Shown in pieces: positions 15,012 through 23,180 of a stretch of DNA of 26,287 nucleotides. Origin of the DNA: Marininema mesophilum. Lineage in GTDB: Bacteria; Bacillota; Bacilli; Thermoactinomycetales; DSM-45169. The DNA lies in contig NZ_FNNQ01000022.1 in NCBI RefSeq assembly GCF_900106775.1, positions 1-26,287 on the forward strand, read 5' to 3'. Within the stretch, counting starts at the first letter, position 1, and each line of letters begins with the position of its first letter. The position numbers and the translations under genes were made by a program. The notes under the pieces were generated by a model that did no database searches, had not been told where the DNA came from, and saw only the letters and a list, made by a program, of their open reading frames with translations.

Positions 15012-16040
15012 ATGAGGAAAAAAATCCTCACTTGGCTCATTATCTGTACCTTATTTACTGGTTTAATTCCCTCCGCCACGTACGGAGAATCCAAACATGC
15101 TACCAAAAAGAATATCATCGAACGGCAACGCCTCCTCGAAAAGATGGAAACTTTAACAGGGATTCCATGGGTGTATCTCGCAGCGATCGATCAATATGAA
15201 CGTAATGTACAACGCTCGCGAAGGGATTTCCATCAAAGTAATGGTCTGATATCCATCACAATTCCTTCGGATAAATGGTGTGGTACTCTCAACCCGGATC
15301 AAAAGGACACTACTCCTGCCTCAATTCATTTTTTTGGAGGTATGGGGATGGATGGGGATGGAGATAAAAAGGCAGATTCACAAAATCCCCTCGATATTCT
15401 TTACTCCATGACACACTATTTACGAGAACGAGGAGTTACACGTGATGATATCCGGATCGGTTTATGGGATTATTACCAACACCCTGTTGCTGTCGATGTC
15501 ATCACACACTTGGCTAAAATTTACACCGTTTTTCATACGATAAAATTAAACGAACGTTCCTTTATCATGCCACTACGTTCAAAGTACACCTATCATGATA
15601 CCTGGGGAGACCGGCGGGGATTCGGGGGACTACGAATCCATGAAGGAACGGATATTTTTGCTGATTATGGCACCCCTGTTCTCTCCACCAGTTATGGTTA
15701 TGTTGAACTAATGGGTTGGAATCGATTTGGCGGCTGGCGGATGGGAATTCGCGATGGACAAAATAATTATCACTACTACGCTCATCTCAGTTCCTTTAAA
15801 AAAGGGATTAAGCAAGGGAGTGTAGTCAAACCAGGCGACGTGCTTGGATATGTAGGATCATCTGGTTATGGTCCCCCAGGTACCTCTGGCAAGTTCCCTC
15901 CACACTTACATTACGGAATGTATAAGTTTAACGGTCGCAACACTTTCTCCTTTGACCCTTACCCCTATCTAAAGGTCTGGGAAAGAAAAGCGTGGAGAAA
16001 ATTACATGCTAGACAAAGACATCGTCGTAGTCACGGATAA
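15012..16040 (+). CDS. lytH: M23-family peptidoglycan endopeptidase, LytH (YunA)-like
   Basis: The 342-aa protein has an N-terminal signal peptide (MRKKILTWLIICTLFTGLIP, cleavage likely near SATYG). Residues 30-180 form a domain with GIPWVYLAAIDQYERN, and the C-terminal M23 domain carries zinc motifs HEGTD (HxxxD, about 216-220) and HLHYGMY (HxH, about 300-306). B. subtilis LytH is a sporulation L-Ala-D-Glu endopeptidase that shapes spore cortex peptidoglycan. This gene lies next to lipA in the same arrangement, which supports the name. The last 20 residues are strongly basic (ARQRHRRSHG). It ends at a hairpin at 16046-16080. Confidence 0.88.
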   Translation: MRKKILTWLIICTLFTGLIPSATYGESKHATKKNIIERQRLLEKMETLTGIPWVYLAAIDQYERNVQRSRRDFHQSNGLISITIPSDKWCGTLNPDQKDTTPASIHFFGGMGMDGDGDKKADSQNPLDILYSMTHYLRERGVTRDDIRIGLWDYYQHPVAVDVITHLAKIYTVFHTIKLNERSFIMPLRSKYTYHDTWGDRRGFGGLRIHEGTDIFADYGTPVLSTSYGYVELMGWNRFGGWRMGIRDGQNNYHYYAHLSSFKKGIKQGSVVKPGDVLGYVGSSGYGPPGTSGKFPPHLHYGMYKFNGRNTFSFDPYPYLKVWERKAWRKLHARQRHRRSHG

Positions 16041-16045
16041 GATGA

Positions 16046-16080
16046 AGAAGGAACCTCCTGTTTTTACAAGGGTTCCTTCT
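16046..16080 (+). terminator. Terminator of the lytH-like gene
   Basis: A 10-bp stem AGAAGGAACC / GGTTCCTTCT with a 15-base loop is followed by CTGTTGTATCTTT. The weak U content suggests modest efficiency. It also lies downstream of the convergent permease copy 1. Confidence 0.6.
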
Positions 16081-16126
16081 CTGTTGTATCTTTAATTCGG
16101 CTTACTTTCGGCTTAGATCATAGAAA

Positions 16127-17560
16127 TTACTCTTCATTTAATTTAGAATGCTTACGTGCATAGACGAAGTACAGGACTAAACCAATACCCAACCAAATAA
16201 GGAACCGAGCCCATGTCTCCCACTTCAGTTGACTCATCAGATAGACACAGAAGATCACAGCTAATGCCGGAATATAAGGAACCCCTGGGCAACGGAATTT
16301 ACGTTCCAAGTCCGGTTGGGTTTTTCGTAGCACAACCACGGCGATAGAAATCATCACAAAGGCGGCTAAGGTTCCTAAGTTAACCAAGCTAGCTAGTTCA
16401 CCGAGTGGTACAAAACCACCGAGTAAAGCAGAGGCTGTCCCCACCACCCAAGTAGAACTGAAAGGGGTACGAAATTTCTTATGAACCTTTGAAAAGAAAC
16501 TAGGAAGTAACCCATCCCGGGACATGGCGTATACGATCCGAGTCTGGCCATAGAGCATGACCAGCATCACCGTTGTGATCCCAAGAATGGCACCTATACT
16601 GACCAATCCGGCGAACCAATCCTGACCAGCTACACTCATCGCATAAGCAACAGGGCTATCCGTATGACCAGCAAAATCCTTAAACGGTACGATCCCCATC
16701 AAGACAAGGTTAATCAAAATATAGAGAATCAAACAAACACCTAACGAGTAAAGAATCCCCCGCGGAAGATCTTTACTCGGATTACGCGTTTCTTCCGCGG
16801 CAGAAGACACCGCGTCAAAACCAATAAAGGCGAAGAAAACGAGTGCTGCTGCTTGAGATACACCGGAGAAGCCTTCGGGTAGAAATGGCGTCCAGTTATC
16901 CGGCTTGACATAGAATACTCCCACACCGATCACCGCAAGTACAACCAAAACCTTAAGGATAACCAAAATATTATTAACCCGCTTGGATTGTTTTACGCCT
17001 AGGGATATCAAGGCGGTAAGCGCCATCACAATCATGAAAGCCGGTAGATTAAAAAACGTGGTTGTGCCCTCAATCCCACCAGGTGCAGAGGACAAAGCAA
17101 CAGGGATATCAATACCAAACCCTGCCAATAGCGCTTTAAAGTAACCGGACCACCCGGCCGATACCCCACTCACAGCTAACATATATTCCAAGATGAGATC
17201 CCAGCCGATAATCCAGGCGAGGAATTCACCCAGCGTAGCATAACTATAGGTGTATGCGGAGCCTGAGACGGGCACCGTGGAGGAAAACTCCGCATAAGCA
17301 AAGGCTGAGAACGCACAAGCCAGACCTGCTAAGATAAAGGAAAGGATCAACCCCGGTCCAGCCATTAACGCACCTTCACCCGTTAGGACAAAAACACCGG
17401 TCCCTATGATCGCTCCAATCCCCAACAGGGTGAGGTCAAAGCTAGTCAGCTCCTTGCGTAGCGTGTTTCCCTTTTTTGTGCTAGCAATCATATCCGTAAT
17501 GCTTTTTTTACGAAATAAACCGCTCTGTTTATTTCCACCTTCCATTGGTTGACCCATCAT
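16127..17560 (-). CDS. Amino acid permease, APC superfamily, YfnA/CAT type (copy 1)
   Basis: The 477-aa protein has about 12 membrane helices. APC features are GIGAIIGTGVFVLTGEGA on TM1 (unwound Gly region), the FSAFAYAEFSSTVP segment, TM3 GWDLILEYMLAVSGVSAGWS, FFAFIGFDAVSSAAEETRNP on TM6, and TTVMLVMLYGQTRIVYAMSRDGLLP on TM8. It resembles B. subtilis YfnA and cationic/neutral amino acid carriers. The substrate cannot be fixed from sequence. The open frame extends to 17587, but GGGGGG just upstream marks the ATGATG at 17560/17557. By eye copies 1 and 2 differ at about 30 residues. It converges on the lytH-like gene. Confidence 0.92.
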   Translation of the reverse strand: MMGQPMEGGNKQSGLFRKKSITDMIASTKKGNTLRKELTSFDLTLLGIGAIIGTGVFVLTGEGALMAGPGLILSFILAGLACAFSAFAYAEFSSTVPVSGSAYTYSYATLGEFLAWIIGWDLILEYMLAVSGVSAGWSGYFKALLAGFGIDIPVALSSAPGGIEGTTTFFNLPAFMIVMALTALISLGVKQSKRVNNILVILKVLVVLAVIGVGVFYVKPDNWTPFLPEGFSGVSQAAALVFFAFIGFDAVSSAAEETRNPSKDLPRGILYSLGVCLILYILINLVLMGIVPFKDFAGHTDSPVAYAMSVAGQDWFAGLVSIGAILGITTVMLVMLYGQTRIVYAMSRDGLLPSFFSKVHKKFRTPFSSTWVVGTASALLGGFVPLGELASLVNLGTLAAFVMISIAVVVLRKTQPDLERKFRCPGVPYIPALAVIFCVYLMSQLKWETWARFLIWLGIGLVLYFVYARKHSKLNEE

Positions 17561-17696
17561 GACTCCCCCCTTAAGGAAAAATGCCAATTATAAATGTTAG
17601 ATAAATTCTGATACATCGGGCATTTTACTACGAGTGGGCTACCAATTGAATTCATTCAGTTCCCTCACCACCTTTCCATGAAAAGCCATTAAAACA

Positions 17697-17725
17697 ACCT
17701 TCGGTATTACGGGGATAAATCCTGC
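17697..17725 (-). promoter_or_regulatory. Conserved sigma-H-like element upstream of permease copy 1
   Basis: On the minus strand GCAGGATTT, 11 bases, ACCGAAGGT. The first half fits the sigma-H -35 pattern RNAGGAWWW; the second differs from the RNNGAATWW pattern in the last base of the GAAT core. It is identical in spacing in all three copies. Confidence 0.3.
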
Positions 17726-17842
17726 CTGTTATCTATATGTAAATGTTTCCATTATAATGGTCATTACAAGTATGAGTGCCTCTACTTCGATACAGTTGAT
17801 CAAACCATCTATTTCTATAGCTACGAAGGTTTTCAAAGCGTA

Positions 17843-17880
17843 AACAACCTGATTCCGGTAATTACCGAGTTCAGGTTGTT
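17843..17880 (-). terminator. Terminator-like hairpin after permease copy 2
   Basis: A 10-bp outer stem AACAACCTGA / TCAGGTTGTT encloses an imperfect inner stem with GGTAATTACC. The minus-strand tail is not T-rich. It is a duplicate of the hairpin after copy 3. Confidence 0.6.
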
Positions 17881-17942
17881 AATTTTGTGGCTAGTTTTCA
17901 TGTGTTTGCTTGCAGTTATAGGATCCGTTTACATAGGGTTCC

Positions 17943-19376
17943 CTACTCTTCGTTCAATTTAGAATGCTTACGTGCATAGACGAAGTACAGAACAAAACCA
18001 ATACCCAGCCAAGTAAGGAACCGAGCCCATGTCTCCCACTTCAGTTGACTCATCAGATAGACACAGAAGATCACAGCTAAAGCTGGAATGTAAGGTACCC
18101 CTGGGCAACGGAATTTACGTTCCAATTCCGGTTGGGTTTTTCGTAGCACAACCACTGCGATAGAAATCATCACAAAGGCGGCCAACGTTCCTAAGTTAAC
18201 CAACTTAGCCAACTCACCGAGTGGTACAAAACCACCTAGTAAAGCAGAGGCTATCCCCACCACCCACGTAGAACCAAAGGGTGTGCGGTATTTCTCATGA
18301 ACCTTGGAGAAGAAACTAGGAAGTAGCCCATCCCGGGACATGGCGTATATGATCCGTGTCTGGCCATAGAGCATGACCAGCATCACCGTCGTCATGCCAA
18401 GAATGGCACCTACACTCACCACTCCGACGAACCAATCCTGACCTGCAACACTCATCGCATAAGCAACAGGGCTATCCGTGTGACCAGCAAAATCCTTAAA
18501 CGGTACGATCCCCATCAAGACAAGGTTAATCAAAATATAGAGGATCGTGCAAATTCCTAACGAGTAGAGAATCCCCCGCGGAAGGTCTTTCCTCGGATTA
18601 CGCGTTTCTTCGGCGGCAGAACATACCGAGTCAAAACCAAGAAAGGCAAAGAAAACAAGTGCCGCTGCTTGGGATACACCGGAGAAGCCTTCGGGTAGAA
18701 ATGGCGTCCAGTTATCCGGCTTGACATAAAATGCGCCCACACCGATCACCGCAAGTACAACCAATACCTTAAGGATAACCATAATGTTATTAACTCGCTT
18801 GGATTGTTTTACGCCTAAGGATATCAAGACGGTCAGCGCCATCACAATCATGAAAGCCGGTAGATTAAAGAAAGTGGTTGTGCCCTCAATCCCACCAGGT
18901 GCAGAGGACAAAGCAACAGGGATATCAATACCAAACCCTGCCAATAGTGTTCTAAAGTAACCGGACCACCCGGCCGATACCCCACTCAAACTTAACATAT
19001 ATTCCAAGATGAGATCCCAGCCGATAATCCAGGCGAGAAATTCACCCAGCGTAGCATAGCTATAGGTGTATGCGGAGCCTGTGACGGGCACCGTGGAGGA
19101 AAACTCCGCATAAGCAAAGGCTGAGAACGCACAAGCGAGACCTGCTAGGATAAAAGAAATGATCAACCCCGGTCCAGCCATTATCGCACCTTCACCTGTT
19201 AGGACAAAAACACCGGTCCCTATGATCGCTCCGATCCCCAACAGGGTGAGATCAAAGCTAGTCAGTTCCTTGCGCAGCGTGTCTCCCTTTTTTGTGCTAG
19301 CAATCATATCCACAACGCTTTTTTTACGAAATAGTCCGCTCTGTTTATTTCCATGTTCCATTGGTTGACCCATCAT
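17943..19376 (-). CDS. Amino acid permease, APC superfamily, YfnA/CAT type (copy 2)
   Basis: This 477-aa paralogue of copy 1 has the same start context (GGGGGG then ATGATG at 19376) and the same length. Differences from copy 1 include residues in or next to helices that line the substrate path in the APC fold: LSLSGVSAGWSGYFRTLL on TM3 and FFAFLGFDSVCSAAEETRNPRKD at TM6, where copies 1 and 3 both read FIGFDAVSS. This suggests that copy 2 may have a shifted substrate range. Copies 2 and 3 share some changes against copy 1 (for example NNIMVILKV and GAFYVKP). It has its own leader and a terminator-like hairpin, so it is probably an independent transcription unit. Confidence 0.92.
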   Translation of the reverse strand: MMGQPMEHGNKQSGLFRKKSVVDMIASTKKGDTLRKELTSFDLTLLGIGAIIGTGVFVLTGEGAIMAGPGLIISFILAGLACAFSAFAYAEFSSTVPVTGSAYTYSYATLGEFLAWIIGWDLILEYMLSLSGVSAGWSGYFRTLLAGFGIDIPVALSSAPGGIEGTTTFFNLPAFMIVMALTVLISLGVKQSKRVNNIMVILKVLVVLAVIGVGAFYVKPDNWTPFLPEGFSGVSQAAALVFFAFLGFDSVCSAAEETRNPRKDLPRGILYSLGICTILYILINLVLMGIVPFKDFAGHTDSPVAYAMSVAGQDWFVGVVSVGAILGMTTVMLVMLYGQTRIIYAMSRDGLLPSFFSKVHEKYRTPFGSTWVVGIASALLGGFVPLGELAKLVNLGTLAAFVMISIAVVVLRKTQPELERKFRCPGVPYIPALAVIFCVYLMSQLKWETWARFLTWLGIGFVLYFVYARKHSKLNEE

Positions 19377-19530
19377 GACTCCCCCCTTCAGGAAAAATGC
19401 CAATTATAAATGTTAAATAAATTCCTGGTACATCGGCATTTTACTACGAGTGGGCTTACCCATTCCATTGCGTTCAGCTCAATTTCATTCTTTTATCCTC
19501 ACCACCTTCCCAGGAAAAGCATTAAAACAA

Positions 19531-19559
19531 CCCTTCGGTATTTAGGGAATAAATCCTTC
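19531..19559 (-). promoter_or_regulatory. Conserved sigma-H-like element upstream of permease copy 2
   Basis: On the minus strand GAAGGATTT, 11 bases, ACCGAAGGG. It fits the sigma-H -35 pattern; the -10 half has GAAG in place of GAAT. Confidence 0.3.
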
Positions 19560-19632
19560 CTGTCTAGCTATATGTAAATGTTTTCATTTCTTTTGGTTAC
19601 TTACATCCACTTCTATAGCTACGAAGGTTTTC

Positions 19633-19684
19633 AAAAATAAACAACCTGACTCCGGTAATTACCGAGTTCAGGTTGTTTATTTTT
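19633..19684. terminator. Terminator after permease copy 3
   Basis: The arms 19633-19649 and 19668-19684 form a 17-bp stem beginning AAAAATAAACAACC. The outer A/T runs give a U-tail in either direction. The inner part GGTAATTACC is itself self-complementary. It is a near copy of 17843-17880. Confidence 0.8.
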
Positions 19685-19756
19685 GTGGCGAGCTTTCATG
19701 TGTTTACTTGCAGTTGTAGGGTCCGTTTGCATGGGGGTCCTTCTCTATAGTAACTT

Positions 19757-21196
19757 TTACTCTTCGTTCAATTTAGAATGCTTACGTGCATAGACGAAGT
19801 ACAGGACTAAACCAATGCCCAACCAAATAAAGAACCGAGCCCATGTCTCCCACTTCAGTTGACTCATCAGATAAACACAGAAGATCACAGCTAAAGCTGG
19901 AATGTAAGGAACCCCTGGGCAACGGAATTTACGTTCCAAGTCCGGTTGGGTTTTACGAAGTACAATCACGGCGATAGAAATCATCACAAAGGCGGCCAGC
20001 GTTCCTAAGTTAACCAAGTTAGCCAGTTCACCGAGTGTTACGAAACCACCGAGTAAAGCAGAGGCTATCCCCACCACCCACGTAGAACCAAAGGGTGTGC
20101 GGAATTTCTCATGAACCTTCGAGAAGAAACTAGGAACTAGCCCATCCCGAGACATGGAGTATACGATCCGTGTCTGGCCATAGAGCATGACCAGCATCAC
20201 CGTCGTCATGCCAAGAATGGCACCTACACTCACCACTCCGACAAACCAATCCTGACCAACTACACTCATCGCATAAGCAACAGGGCTATCCGTATGACCA
20301 GCAAAATCCTTAAATGGTACGATCCCCATCAAGACAAGGTTAATTAAAACATAGAAAATCGTGCAAATTCCTAAAGAGTAGAGAATCCCCCGTGGAAGGT
20401 CTTTACTTGGATTACGTGTTTCTTCGGCGGCAGAAGATACCGCGTCAAAACCAATAAAGGCGAAGAAAACAAGCGCCGCTGCTTGGGATACACCGGAGAA
20501 GCCTTCGGGTAGAAATGGCGTCCAGTTGTCCGGCTTAACATAAAATGCGCCCACACCGATCACCGCAAGTACCACCAAAACCTTAAGGATAACCATAATG
20601 TTATTAACCCGCTTGGATTGTTTTACGCCTAAGGATATCAAGGCGGTAAGCACCATCACAATCATGAAAGCCGGTAGGTTAAAGAACGTTGTTGTGCCCT
20701 CAATCCCACCAGGTGCAGAGGACAAAGCAACAGGAATATCAATACCAAACCCTGCCAATAGCGCTTTAAAGTAACCGGACCACCCGGCCGATACCGCACT
20801 TACACATAACATATATTCCAAGATGAGATCCCAGCCAATAATCCAGGCGAGGAATTCACCCAGCGTAGCATAACTATAGGTGTATGCGGACCCTGCGACG
20901 GGCACTGTGGAGGAAAACTCCGCATAAGCGAAAGCTGAGAACGCACAAGCGAGACCTGCTAGGATAAAGGAAAGGACCAACCCGGGTCCAGCCATTAACG
21001 CACCTTCACCCGTTAGGACAAAAACACCGGTCCCAATGATCGCTCCGATCCCCAACAGGGTAAGGTCAAAGCTAGTCAGCTCTTTGCGAAGCGTGTTTCC
21101 CTTTTTTGTGCTAGCAATCAAATCAACAACGCTTTTTTTACGAAATAGTCCGCTTTTTTTACTTCCAGGCAATCGTTCCATCGGTTGACCCATCAT
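19757..21196 (-). CDS. Amino acid permease, APC superfamily, YfnA/CAT type (copy 3)
   Basis: This 479-aa paralogue is two residues longer at the N-terminus (MMGQPMERLPGSKKSGLF). TM3 differs from both other copies (LCVSAVSAGWSGYFKALL) while TM6 is as in copy 1. Other changes are VPVAGSAYTY and YSMSRDGLVPSFF at TM8. The frame stays open to 21253, but GGGGGAGTC places the start at ATGATG 21196/21193. It is the first of the three in the direction of transcription, and its upstream region holds the best sigma-H-like match. It is divergent from the glnQ-like operon, so the 375-base gap serves both. Confidence 0.92.
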   Translation of the reverse strand: MMGQPMERLPGSKKSGLFRKKSVVDLIASTKKGNTLRKELTSFDLTLLGIGAIIGTGVFVLTGEGALMAGPGLVLSFILAGLACAFSAFAYAEFSSTVPVAGSAYTYSYATLGEFLAWIIGWDLILEYMLCVSAVSAGWSGYFKALLAGFGIDIPVALSSAPGGIEGTTTFFNLPAFMIVMVLTALISLGVKQSKRVNNIMVILKVLVVLAVIGVGAFYVKPDNWTPFLPEGFSGVSQAAALVFFAFIGFDAVSSAAEETRNPSKDLPRGILYSLGICTIFYVLINLVLMGIVPFKDFAGHTDSPVAYAMSVVGQDWFVGVVSVGAILGMTTVMLVMLYGQTRIVYSMSRDGLVPSFFSKVHEKFRTPFGSTWVVGIASALLGGFVTLGELANLVNLGTLAAFVMISIAVIVLRKTQPDLERKFRCPGVPYIPALAVIFCVYLMSQLKWETWARFFIWLGIGLVLYFVYARKHSKLNEE

Positions 21197-21342
21197 GACT
21201 CCCCCTTGAGAAAAAATAACAGTATTAAAAATTTTAAATAAATTCTGATACATTGGACATCTTTACTTCGGGTGGGCTGTCCATCCCATTGAGTGCTTTA
21301 TTCTTTTACCCTCACCACCTTCCCACAAAGAGCATTGAACTA

Positions 21343-21371
21343 CTATTCGGCATTTAAAGAATAAATCCTGC
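21343..21371 (-). promoter_or_regulatory. Sigma-H-type promoter candidate upstream of permease copy 3
   Basis: On the minus strand GCAGGATTT, 11 bases, GCCGAATAG. This fits the B. subtilis sigma-H consensus RNAGGAWWW-N11-12-RNNGAATWW at nearly all positions. It lies about 150 bases before the start codon. Confidence 0.4.
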
Positions 21372-21450
21372 CTGTCTAACTATATGTATAAGTTCTCAAT
21401 GCCATGCATATATTCTTCCCAAACCGTACAAATCATAAATTAATGTAAGT

Positions 21451-21479
21451 TTGACATAAAATAGTGAAGCAAGTATAGT
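21451..21479 (+). promoter_or_regulatory. Sigma-A promoter of the glnQHMP-like operon
   Basis: TTGACA (21451-21456), a 17-base spacer and TATAGT (21474-21479). This is a perfect -35 with a five-of-six -10, 93 bases before the ATPase start codon. Confidence 0.7.
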
Positions 21480-21571
21480 AAAGATATTGGACAATTAACA
21501 GACTAGGCATACTTTAGAGAATTCGCATAATCTATGCCATTATCCGATATATATGCCGGGGAGGGGATCAC

Positions 21572-22300
21572 TTGATTCAATTTGAGCAAGTTAACAAATT
21601 TTTCGGAGAATTCCAGGTATTAAAAAACATCAATCTGACGATCCGCTCTGGTGAAGTCGTAGTTATCATTGGGCCCAGTGGCTCGGGTAAGAGTACTCTG
21701 CTCCGTTGTATCAATCGATTGGAAGCGGTTTCAGAAGGAAAATTATCTGTAAATGATACCGACCTGACCGATCCTCGAGCAAACATCAACCGCCTGCGCC
21801 AGGACATCGGGATGGTCTTTCAACACTTCAATCTCTACCCCCACAAAACTGCGCTCGAAAATATCTCCTTGGCCCCACGACAAGTTCGCAATATCCCACT
21901 AGCTGAAGCGACAGAGCAAGCCCAACAGTATTTAACTAAAGTTGGCATCCCTGAAAAAGCAAGTGCATACCCTGCTCAACTTTCCGGGGGACAACAACAG
22001 CGAGTTGCCATCGCACGTGGCTTAGCGATGAAACCGAAAATTATGCTCTTTGATGAACCCACCTCTGCGTTAGATCCAGAGATGATTGGTGAGGTGCTCG
22101 ATGTGATGCGTGACCTTGCTCAGGAAGGAATGACGATGGTTGTCGTTACCCATGAGATGGGCTTCGCCCGCGAAGTTGCGGATCGAGTGATTTTTATGGA
22201 CGAAGGAATGATTTTGGAAGAAAACTCCCCTGCAGAATTCTTCCAAAATCCCAAAGAGGAAAGAACCCGGCGTTTTCTCAGCCGTGTCCTTAAACACTAA
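21572..22300 (+). CDS. glnQ: Polar amino acid ABC transporter ATP-binding protein (GlnQ-like)
   Basis: The 242-aa ATPase has Walker A GPSGSGKST (34-42), Q-loop VFQHFNLYP (82-90), signature LSGGQQQR (137-144), Walker B IMLFDE (157-162), D-loop SALDPE and the switch His in VVTHEMG (H194). It powers import with the two permeases encoded downstream. The start is TTG at 21572, five bases after GGGGAGGGG; no ATG in frame is near. It is the first gene of a four-gene operon with the order ATPase, binding protein, permease, permease, the same as B. subtilis glnQHMP. The symbol rests on family plus order; glutamate, aspartate or arginine uptake cannot be excluded. Confidence 0.88.
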   Translation: MIQFEQVNKFFGEFQVLKNINLTIRSGEVVVIIGPSGSGKSTLLRCINRLEAVSEGKLSVNDTDLTDPRANINRLRQDIGMVFQHFNLYPHKTALENISLAPRQVRNIPLAEATEQAQQYLTKVGIPEKASAYPAQLSGGQQQRVAIARGLAMKPKIMLFDEPTSALDPEMIGEVLDVMRDLAQEGMTMVVVTHEMGFAREVADRVIFMDEGMILEENSPAEFFQNPKEERTRRFLSRVLKH

Positions 22301-22324
22301 CTTAAGAGAAGGGGGAACCTGTAG

Positions 22325-23164
22325 ATGAGTAAAAAATGGCTATCTATCCTGCTAGTTATCATGCTTGCCTTTACCCTTACAGCTTGTGGGGATAACGAGG
22401 CTGCGAAAAACAGTTCGCTGGATGCTGTGAAAAAACGAGGAAAATTGGTCGCCGGTGTACGATATGATGTCAATCTATTCGGCTTTAAAGACCCCTCTGA
22501 CGGGAAGGTTAAGGGATTTGAAATCGACATGATGAAAGAGTTGGCCAAACGATTATTAGGTAGTGAAAAGAAACTAGAATTGAAGGAAGTAACCTCAAAA
22601 ACTCGTATTCCTCTCCTAGAAAATGGTGACGTAGACATCGTAGCCTCTACCATGACCATCACGGAAGAACGTAAACAACAGCTCAACTTCTCTCATGTCT
22701 ACTTTATGGCTGGTCAATCCCTCCTCGTCAAAAAAAGCTCTAACATCAAAGGAATCAAAGATTTAAGAGGCAAGGTTGTGATGACAGCCAAAGGAGCGAC
22801 TAGTGGTCTTGTCCTAAAGAAATTGGATCCTAGCATTAAATTAAAAGAGTATGAAAACTATGCAGATTCCTTTACCGCACTGAAAAGCGGGAAAGGTGAT
22901 GCAGTCACCACCGATGATAGTATCTTGATGGGCATGCAAAGCCAGGCTCCAAAAGAGTTTAAAATCGTTGGTGGTTACTTCACCCAAGAACCCTATGGTC
23001 TCGGTCTAGCAAAGGGGAACAAAGAGATGACTACTTACGTCAACAAATTCCTCAAGGATATCAAAAAAGATGGAACCTACAAAAAACTTTACATAAAATG
23101 GTTCAAGAAATCCCCTCCCAAGGATATTCCTGAGGAAGCCGTCCAAAAAGTTCTCAAAAAGTAA
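22325..23164 (+). CDS. glnH: Amino acid ABC transporter substrate-binding lipoprotein (GlnH-like)
   Basis: The 279-aa protein begins with a lipoprotein signal (MSKKWLSILLVIMLAFTLTA followed by Cys21, lipobox LTAC), so it is anchored to the outer face of the membrane. The mature part is a type II periplasmic-binding-protein fold: GKLVAGVRYDVNLFGFKD, GFEIDMMKELAKRL, NGDVDIVASTMTITEERKQQ and the hinge LRGKVVMTAKGATSGLVLKK. The sequence ASTMTITEERKQQLNFS is typical of glutamine/glutamate binders. Ribosome site GAAGGGGG precedes the ATG. It sits 24 bases after the ATPase gene. A terminator-like hairpin downstream would favour its higher expression over the permeases. Confidence 0.88.
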   Translation: MSKKWLSILLVIMLAFTLTACGDNEAAKNSSLDAVKKRGKLVAGVRYDVNLFGFKDPSDGKVKGFEIDMMKELAKRLLGSEKKLELKEVTSKTRIPLLENGDVDIVASTMTITEERKQQLNFSHVYFMAGQSLLVKKSSNIKGIKDLRGKVVMTAKGATSGLVLKKLDPSIKLKEYENYADSFTALKSGKGDAVTTDDSILMGMQSQAPKEFKIVGGYFTQEPYGLGLAKGNKEMTTYVNKFLKDIKKDGTYKKLYIKWFKKSPPKDIPEEAVQKVLKK

Positions 23165-23180
23165 GGGATTCATTTGACAC

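Larger units (their letters stand above)
17561..17942 (-). other. Leader of permease copy 1 and trailer of copy 2
   Basis: This gap of 382 bases contains no convincing gene. It holds the copy 2 terminator (17843-17880), a conserved block shared by all three permease leaders (sigma-H-like element 17697-17725, a purine-rich GGAAAGGTGGTGAGGG stretch on the minus strand, and a box at 17621-17640), and the ribosome site. A 32-codon open frame (17557-17655, minus) overlaps the permease start but is not conserved in copies 2 and 3. Confidence 0.6.
19377..19756 (-). other. Leader of permease copy 2 and trailer of copy 3
   Basis: This 380-base gap matches the one at 17561-17942 over most of its length with small indels. 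It holds the copy 3 terminator (19633-19684), the sigma-H-like element (19531-19559), the GGGAAGGTGGTGAGG stretch and the box at 19437-19456. No gene is seen. Confidence 0.6.
21197..21571. other. Divergent regulatory region between permease copy 3 and the ABC importer
   Basis: This 375-base region holds the leader of permease copy 3 on the minus strand (box 21258-21278, sigma-H-like element 21343-21371). On the plus strand it has a near-consensus sigma-A promoter (21451-21479) and the GGGGAGGGG ribosome site of the ATPase gene. No gene is seen. Confidence 0.65.

Noticed and set aside
17557..17655. A 32-codon leader-peptide-like frame overlapping the start of permease copy 1
   Set aside because: The matching places in copies 2 and 3 are broken by stops or shifts, so no coding selection is seen; it is also not preceded by a well-placed ribosome site.
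17600..17760. T-box or lysine riboswitch before the permease genes
   Set aside because: No T-box AGGGTGGNACCGCG motif and no L-box core could be found, and no terminator/antiterminator pair lies just before the start codons.
21441..21460. TnrA/GlnR site at the glnQ-like promoter (TGTAAGTTTGACA)
   Set aside because: The half-sites are spaced over 13 bases rather than the 17 of the TGTNANAWWWTMTNACA consensus and lack the central A/T pattern.
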